Assembly: GCA_000333335.1 (NCBI GenBank)
Contig: BACX01000498.1
Coordinates: 1-33,086 of the forward strand
Origin: Sphingomonas-like bacterium B12
GTDB lineage: Bacteria; Pseudomonadota; Alphaproteobacteria; Sphingomonadales; Sphingomonadaceae
DNA: 33,086 nucleotides
Direction of reading: 5' to 3'
Under the pieces are notes generated by a model. It was not told the origin of the DNA, made no database searches, and worked only from the letters and a program-made list of their open reading frames with translations. Shown in pieces: positions 28,621-33,086 of the stretch. The translations under genes and the position numbers were made by a program. Position 1 is the stretch's first letter. Every line of letters begins with the position of its first letter.

Positions 28621-29556
28621 ATGAAACTTCTGTCGGGCAATTCCAACCTGACGCTCGCCAAGGCGATCGCCGACTATCTCGACATGCCGCTCACCAAGGC
28701 CAGCGTGCGCCGCTTCGCCGACGAGGAGATCTTCGTCGAGATACAGGAGAATGTGCGCGGCGAGGACGTCTTCGTCATCCAGTCGACCGGCTTCCCCGCA
28801 AACGACAACCTGATGGAGCTGCTGATCTGCATCGACGCGCTGAAGCGTTCGTCGGCGCGGCGCATCACGGCGGTGATCCCCTATTTCGGCTATGCCCGTC
28901 AGGATCGGAAGCCCGGCCCGCGCACGCCGATCTCGGCCAAGCTGGTCGCCAACATGGTGACGGCCGCCGGTGCGGACCGCGTGCTGTCGGTCGATCTCCA
29001 CGCCGGCCAGATCCAGGGCTTCTTCGATATCCCGACCGACAATCTGTTCGCGGCGCCGGTGATGTCGGCGGATCTGCTGGCGCGCTTCTCTGGTCGCAAC
29101 CTGATGGTCGTCTCGCCCGACGTCGGCGGCGTGGTTCGCGCGCGCGCGCTCTCCAAGCGACTCGGCAACGCCCCGCTCGCCATCGTCGACAAACGCCGCG
29201 AGAAGCCCGGCGAATCGGAGGTGATGAACATCATCGGTGATCCTTCGGGCCGGTTCTGCATCCTGGTCGACGACATCGTCGATTCGGCCGGCACGCTGTG
29301 CAACGCGGCCGCCGCGTTGCGTGAGGCGGGGGCCGAGGACGTTGTCGCCTATGTGACCCACGGCGTGCTTTCGGGCGGCGCCGTCGCGCGTGTCGAGGGC
29401 TCGGCGCTGACCGAGCTGGTGGTGACCGACTCGATCGCCGCGCCGCCGGCGGTGGCCGATGCGACGCGCATCCGCCAGCTGACCATCGCGCCGCTGCTCG
29501 CCGAGGCGATCAAGCGTATCGCCGACGAAAGCTCGGTCTCCTCGCTGTTCGACTGA
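28621..29556 (+). CDS. prs: Ribose-phosphate pyrophosphokinase
   Basis: 311-residue PRPP synthetase of standard length. Motifs: [57 protein letters not shown] (ATP/regulatory loop), [19 protein letters not shown] (Mg-ATP) and the PRPP-binding [19 protein letters not shown]. It transfers pyrophosphate from ATP to ribose 5-phosphate for nucleotide, histidine and tryptophan synthesis. It is followed after 4 nt by the TfoX-N gene. Ordinary housekeeping gene with no visible irregularity. Confidence 0.97.
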   Translation: MKLLSGNSNLTLAKAIADYLDMPLTKASVRRFADEEIFVEIQENVRGEDVFVIQSTGFPANDNLMELLICIDALKRSSARRITAVIPYFGYARQDRKPGPRTPISAKLVANMVTAAGADRVLSVDLHAGQIQGFFDIPTDNLFAAPVMSADLLARFSGRNLMVVSPDVGGVVRARALSKRLGNAPLAIVDKRREKPGESEVMNIIGDPSGRFCILVDDIVDSAGTLCNAAAALREAGAEDVVAYVTHGVLSGGAVARVEGSALTELVVTDSIAAPPAVADATRIRQLTIAPLLAEAIKRIADESSVSSLFD

Positions 29557-29560
29557 GGCG

Positions 29561-29893
29561 ATGGCGCGCGACTGGCTCCTCGAGGAAATGGTCCGCGAGG
29601 CGCTGGGCGATACGCCGGAGCTGACTGAGAAAGCGATGTTCGGCGGTTTGTGCTGGCTGCTCGACGGTCATCTTCTGTGCGCCGCCAGCCTGAAGGGCAT
29701 GATGTTCCGGCTCGGCAAGGGCGAGGATGGCTGGGCGCTCGCCCATCCCGAAATCGTCACCGTCACGATGGGCGAGCGCGCCATGCCCGGCTGGGTGCGC
29801 GTATCGTCCGATGCCAGCCGCGAGAACGATGCCCTGCGGCGGAAGCTGGTGACGAAGGCGATCGCCTTCGTGCACACGCTCCCACCCAAATAG
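29561..29893 (+). CDS. TfoX/Sxy N-terminal domain protein
   Basis: 110 residues. The segment EKAMFGGLCWLLDGHLLCAAS, followed by KGMMFRLG, fits the TfoX N-terminal domain. In gamma-proteobacteria that domain is part of the competence regulator TfoX, but stand-alone copies like this are widespread and without assigned role. No DNA-binding motif or C-terminal TfoX domain is present. It begins 4 nt after prs and is probably cotranscribed. It converges with the VOC-family gene, 2 nt between stops. Confidence 0.8.
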   Translation: MARDWLLEEMVREALGDTPELTEKAMFGGLCWLLDGHLLCAASLKGMMFRLGKGEDGWALAHPEIVTVTMGERAMPGWVRVSSDASRENDALRRKLVTKAIAFVHTLPPK

Positions 29894-29895
29894 GC

Positions 29896-30327
29896 TCAGG
29901 CGTCTTCGATCGGCGCGAAGGGGTCGTAGCTGCCGAAGCTCCAGACATGGCCCTCGGGGTCGCGCACGGAATAGCCACGCCCCGGATAGCCGTCATTGTC
30001 ATGCGGCTCGTCGATGATTTGGGCGCCGTGCGAACGGGCGCGTTCGCAATGCGCATCGACATCCTCGACCGTGACGTAGAGCGACATGGTGACACCGCCC
30101 GCTTCCTCCGGCGTGCGCCAGCCGTAGCGCGCAGGCCCTTCGCCATCCATAGCGCTGCCCAGCATGATCATATTGCCGTCCAGCAGTAACTGCGCATGGT
30201 GGATGATCTGCTCGTCCTCCTCGTCGGGATAGATGGCGTGCGGCAGGAAACCAAAGGCGTCGCACAGGAACAGGATCGCGGCGGGGGCATCCTCGTAGCG
30301 GATGCTGGGGATGATCGCGGGGCGCAT
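29896..30327 (-). CDS. VOC-family (glyoxalase/bleomycin-resistance-like) protein
   Basis: 143 residues from the ATG at 30327, preceded by AAGGAG; an ATG at 30351 adds 8 poorly supported residues. It shows the paired beta-alpha-beta-beta-beta pattern of the vicinal oxygen chelate fold: start AIIPSIRYEDAPAAILFLCDAFGF, middle MSLYVTVEDVDAHCERARSHGAQI, end YSVRDPEGHVWSFGSYDPF. His and Glu candidates for metal binding (IIHHAQL, DPEGHVWSF) are visible. It resembles the PhnB-like/YkcA group, usually of unknown substrate. Confidence 0.85.
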   Translation of the reverse strand: MRPAIIPSIRYEDAPAAILFLCDAFGFLPHAIYPDEEDEQIIHHAQLLLDGNMIMLGSAMDGEGPARYGWRTPEEAGGVTMSLYVTVEDVDAHCERARSHGAQIIDEPHDNDGYPGRGYSVRDPEGHVWSFGSYDPFAPIEDA

Positions 30328-30389
30328 GGACCGATTCTCCTTCGCGCCCATCTAGCGCCCCATGGCGGGCTTCCGCTACGGCTGGCGGC

Positions 30390-31157
30390 ATGACCGACGA
30401 CGATATCCGCCTGGCCGAGCGCCTCGCCGACGCGGCCGGCGCCGCGATCCGCCCCTTCTTCCGCGCGCGCTTCGATCTGGAGCAGAAAGCGGATGCCTCG
30501 CCCGTCACCGAGGCCGATCGCGCCGCCGAGGCGGCGATGCGTGCGATCATCGAGGCCGAACGCCCCGGCGACGGCATTTTCGGCGAGGAATATGGCGTGG
30601 TGCGCGGCGATGCCGATCGCCTTTGGGTGCTCGATCCGATTGATGGCACGCGCGCCTTCGTCACCGGGCGGCCGCTGTTCGGCACGCTGATCGCGCTGCT
30701 GGAAGGCGGCAAGCCGGTGCTCGGCGTGATCGACCAGCCGATCCTGGCCGAGCGCTGGATCGGCGCGACGGGCCGCAAGACGCGCTTCAACGACGGTATC
30801 GCGGGTGTGCGGCACTGCGCCGAGCTGGCCGAAGCCCGATTCGGCAGCACCGCGCCGGCGGCGTTCGGTCCGGAGGAGCTGGAGGCCTATGCCCGCGTCA
30901 CCACCGATGCTCGCGATGCGATCTGGGGCGGCGATTGCTACAATTACGGGCTCGTCGCGCTGGGGCAGCTCGACGGCGTGATCGAGGCCAACCTGAAGCT
31001 CTACGATTTCGCGGCGCTCGTGCCGGTGGTGGAGGGCGCGGGCGGCGTCATGCGCGACTGGCAGGGGCGCCCGCTCGATCGCGACAGCGACGGGCGCGTG
31101 GTCGCGCTCGGCGATGCGCGGCTGCTGGAGCCGGTGCTGGAGCGTCTCGCCGGCTAG
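30390..31157 (+). CDS. hisN: Histidinol-phosphatase (HisN type, inositol monophosphatase family)
   Basis: 255 residues. Metal-site motifs are FGEEYG (about 70), WVLDPIDGTRAF (86-97) and YDFAALVPVVEGAGG near the end. The segment GGDCYNYGLVALG is characteristic of HisN-type histidinol-phosphate phosphatases and separates it from the CysQ protein earlier in the window. It converts histidinol phosphate to histidinol. It is not beside other his genes, which is normal for this type in actinobacteria and alphaproteobacteria. Its TAG stop shares CTAG with the stop of the converging AsmA-like gene. Inositol-1-phosphatase is the main alternative. Confidence 0.85.
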   Translation: MTDDDIRLAERLADAAGAAIRPFFRARFDLEQKADASPVTEADRAAEAAMRAIIEAERPGDGIFGEEYGVVRGDADRLWVLDPIDGTRAFVTGRPLFGTLIALLEGGKPVLGVIDQPILAERWIGATGRKTRFNDGIAGVRHCAELAEARFGSTAPAAFGPEELEAYARVTTDARDAIWGGDCYNYGLVALGQLDGVIEANLKLYDFAALVPVVEGAGGVMRDWQGRPLDRDSDGRVVALGDARLLEPVLERLAG

Positions 31158-33086
31158 AAGATCCCGAGGAACTTCTTGTCCTTGGGCTTCGCTGCCTCGG
31201 CCTTGTTATCGCTCTTGGTGCCGAGCAGCTTGAGCGGCTTGCCTTTGGTCGAATGTTGCTGCGCGGCGGTATCGCCGGCGAGCACCGGGCCGCAGGCCGC
31301 GCTCTTGGCGTCGCCCGGATCGATGAAGGCGAGGATCGCGGCCGGCGGGGTCAGCACGCCCAGCGCCACCGCCGCACCGCCGCGCGCCAGCAGCTGCGGC
31401 GAGACGATGCGGAGGCTCGGCGCCGCGAAATAGCCGCCGATGCCGACGGGCGACTGGCCGGAGAAGGCCGAGAATTTCTTGCCGTCCGCGCGGAACTGCA
31501 GGTTCATCGATTCGTCGCGGAAACTGAAGCCGCCCTTGGCCGCCATCAGATTCTTGTCGGTGTCGATCAGGATCGGGTCGGCCGCGGCGATGCCGTCCTT
31601 CACGGTGAAGGCGATCAGGCCGCAATTGATGTGGATCGGCTTCTTCAACTGCTTCTCCAGCAGCTTCTGCACGAACACGCCGACGTCGAACTCGGCGAGC
31701 TGGGCATAGCTCGTCCAGAAGGTGCCGGCCGGGAGGCTGATCGCGATCCGCCCGCTGGAGGAGGCGAGTGACTTGCGCACCGAATCGCCGGTGCCGGTCA
31801 TCTTGATGCGCGCCTTGATCGTGCCGGTGGTGCCGGCATCGGTGAGTCCGAAGCCCTTCATCAGCGCACCCAGCGGGGTGGGCGAAAGGCGGATGTCGTA
31901 ATCGGTGACGACGGCGGGCACCCGAGCGTTCAGATCGATGTCGGCAGCGAGCTTGCCCGCGCCGACGATATCCATCGTCAGCGGCGAGATCTTCATCAGG
32001 TTGTGATCGAGATCGAGCGTGGCGTGGACGTTCGAGACCGGAAGATGCGGCGCGCGGATCGTCTTGACCGCATAGTCCACGCGCGCATCGAACAGCTTGA
32101 TCGCCTCGCTGCGCAGCGGCGCGTCGGGCAGGATGCGGGGATGGTCGGCCTTGCCCTGCGTCGTCGCAGCCGCCGTCGCGCCCTTGGTGGCGAGCGCATG
32201 GGGGTCGTAGCCGATGAACGGCCCGATATCGATGATGTCGACCTTCTGCGAATGGAGGCCGGCGACGAGCTTCAGCCGGCCGTTCGGCATCAGGATGGTC
32301 ATGTCCCCGGCGAGGTCGCTGTCGCCGAAATGGCCGCGCAGGTTCCAGAAGCGCCAGGCCTCGCCATCCTTCCTGAGGTGCGAGCTGAACTTGTAAGTGC
32401 GGGTATCGGGGATCGCGACGTTGATCAGGTCGAACAGCTCGCGCGCATTGGGGCCGCTGACCGTGAAGTCCATGTCGACGCCGTCGATCTGGGTGGCGGC
32501 GGGCAGCGTGCCCTTCGCCTCGGCATGGGTGCGCGCGCCATCGACGGTCAGCTGGAACTGCGTCCGCCCCATCGCGATCGTCTCGTTGGGGGAGAGCAGT
32601 GCGCCCGAATTGGTGACGGCATGGCCGCGCAGCGTTCCCGATCCGTGGAAGCGGATGGCATTGTCGATCCGCGTGCCGGTGGACTGCACCGTGTCGATCG
32701 ACTGATCTGTGTAGAGCTGCATCTGCGGATCGCGGTAGCGCACCGTCGTGCCCGTCACCGTCGCGCGCTCGATCGTCGGCATCTTGAAGGGCTCGCCCTT
32801 CTTGTTGGGATCGCCGAAGGTCCAGGTGTTGTGGGTGTGGGTCTTGTCCCATTCGACATCGACCGCCGCGCCATCGAGATTCAGCCAGCGCGCATGCTTG
32901 ACGCCGAAGATCAGGCGGATCGTGGAGATCCGCGTGTCGATATGCTTCGCCGTCAGGAAATCGGGCTTCGATGCCCAGCTTGGGTTGGAGACCGACAGGC
33001 CATCCGCCACGAACTTCACGTTGATCGGATCGAAATAGAGCTGGAAGTCGCCCGCCACCTTCACCTGCCGCTCCGACAGGCGGAGG
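31154..33086 (-). CDS. AsmA-family protein (N-terminus outside the window)
   Basis: The frame is open to the right edge (LRLSERQVKVAGDFQLYF before the first GTG at 33064), so the N-terminal membrane anchor is not seen. The visible 643 residues are beta-rich repeats typical of AsmA/TamB-like envelope proteins: KVAGDFQLYFDPINVKF, LNLDGAAVDVEWDK, LHSQKVDIIDIGPFIGYDP and GTIKARIKMTGTGDSVRKSLASSSGRIAI (in parts). The C-terminus is lysine-rich (EAAKPKDKKFLGIF). Such proteins span the periplasm and are linked to outer-membrane lipid transport. The stop overlaps the hisN stop in a shared CTAG. Confidence 0.82.
   Translation of the reverse strand, partial: LRLSERQVKVAGDFQLYFDPINVKFVADGLSVSNPSWASKPDFLTAKHIDTRISTIRLIFGVKHARWLNLDGAAVDVEWDKTHTHNTWTFGDPNKKGEPFKMPTIERATVTGTTVRYRDPQMQLYTDQSIDTVQSTGTRIDNAIRFHGSGTLRGHAVTNSGALLSPNETIAMGRTQFQLTVDGARTHAEAKGTLPAATQIDGVDMDFTVSGPNARELFDLINVAIPDTRTYKFSSHLRKDGEAWRFWNLRGHFGDSDLAGDMTILMPNGRLKLVAGLHSQKVDIIDIGPFIGYDPHALATKGATAAATTQGKADHPRILPDAPLRSEAIKLFDARVDYAVKTIRAPHLPVSNVHATLDLDHNLMKISPLTMDIVGAGKLAADIDLNARVPAVVTDYDIRLSPTPLGALMKGFGLTDAGTTGTIKARIKMTGTGDSVRKSLASSSGRIAISLPAGTFWTSYAQLAEFDVGVFVQKLLEKQLKKPIHINCGLIAFTVKDGIAAADPILIDTDKNLMAAKGGFSFRDESMNLQFRADGKKFSAFSGQSPVGIGGYFAAPSLRIVSPQLLARGGAAVALGVLTPPAAILAFIDPGDAKSAACGPVLAGDTAAQQHSTKGKPLKLLGTKSDNKAEAAKPKDKKFLGIF

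Noticed and set aside
31206-32852. A 548-codon minus-strand frame overlapping the AsmA-like gene in another frame.
   Set aside because: Arg/Gln/His/Asp-rich low-complexity product without motifs; the AsmA frame has the coherent beta-repeat sequence.

Overview
The window is high-GC, tightly packed bacterial chromosome. Many stop and start codons overlap (TGATG, ATGA, GTGA). Gene content and protein style point to an alphaproteobacterium, most likely a Sphingomonadales member. The supporting features are a cysD-cysNC-cysQ sulfate operon, a RibBX-type ribB inside a ribD-ribE-ribB-ribH operon, a short-form gltX, a HisN-like phosphatase, and a palindromic repeat of the sphingomonad type inside ribD. 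The taxon is inferred from resemblance, not from a search.

Layout. (1) 1-6335, plus strand: a coupled acyl-CoA operon encoding an HMG-CoA-synthase-like/OB-fold fusion (5' end outside the window), an SCP-X/Ltp2-type thiolase, an acyl-CoA dehydrogenase, a family III CoA-transferase and a large methylsuccinyl-CoA-dehydrogenase-like acyl-CoA dehydrogenase. A PaaG-like enoyl-CoA hydratase lies on the minus strand (6345-7127). (2) 7201-10783, minus strand: cysD-cysNC-cysQ for sulfate activation. (3) 10872-16521: a second acyl-CoA block with divergent arms. The minus arm is thiolase and acyl-CoA ligase; the plus arm is SDR, acyl-CoA dehydrogenase and a tyrosine-phosphatase-like protein. (4) 16518-20211: two divergent nitronate-monooxygenase-like flavoproteins, a second PaaG-like hydratase and a TetR regulator. 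An identical 20-nt sequence containing a 13-bp palindrome lies upstream of both one flavoprotein gene and tetR. (5) 20310-23605: SDR and thioesterase, a divergent NADPH:FMN reductase, then a MaoC hydratase-CitE lyase pair. (6) 23615-28509, minus strand: gltX, a small membrane protein and the riboflavin genes ribD-ribE-ribBX-ribH. (7) 28621-33086: prs, a TfoX-N protein, a VOC protein, a HisN-like phosphatase and a partial AsmA-family gene.

Working together: regions 1, 3, 4 and 5 supply every step of a beta-oxidation-like route. These are CoA activation (ligase, CoA-transferase), dehydrogenation (three acyl-CoA dehydrogenases), hydration or isomerisation (two crotonases, MaoC), alcohol oxidation (two SDRs), C-C cleavage (two thiolases, the HMGS-like fusion, CitE) and thioester release. 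No ring-attacking oxygenase or transporter is visible, so the substrate cannot be named. A branched, isoprenoid or steroid-like acid is a reasonable guess from the Ltp2/DUF35-type pair.

The best leads are the duplicated TetR operator, the in-frame palindromic repeat in ribD, the HMGS-like/OB-fold protein lacking its usual nucleophile and zinc ligands, and a leader hairpin that would hide the ribosome site of the first hydratase. I saw no rRNA, tRNA, CRISPR array, insertion sequence or phage gene, and no gene-free stretch longer than 300 bases.
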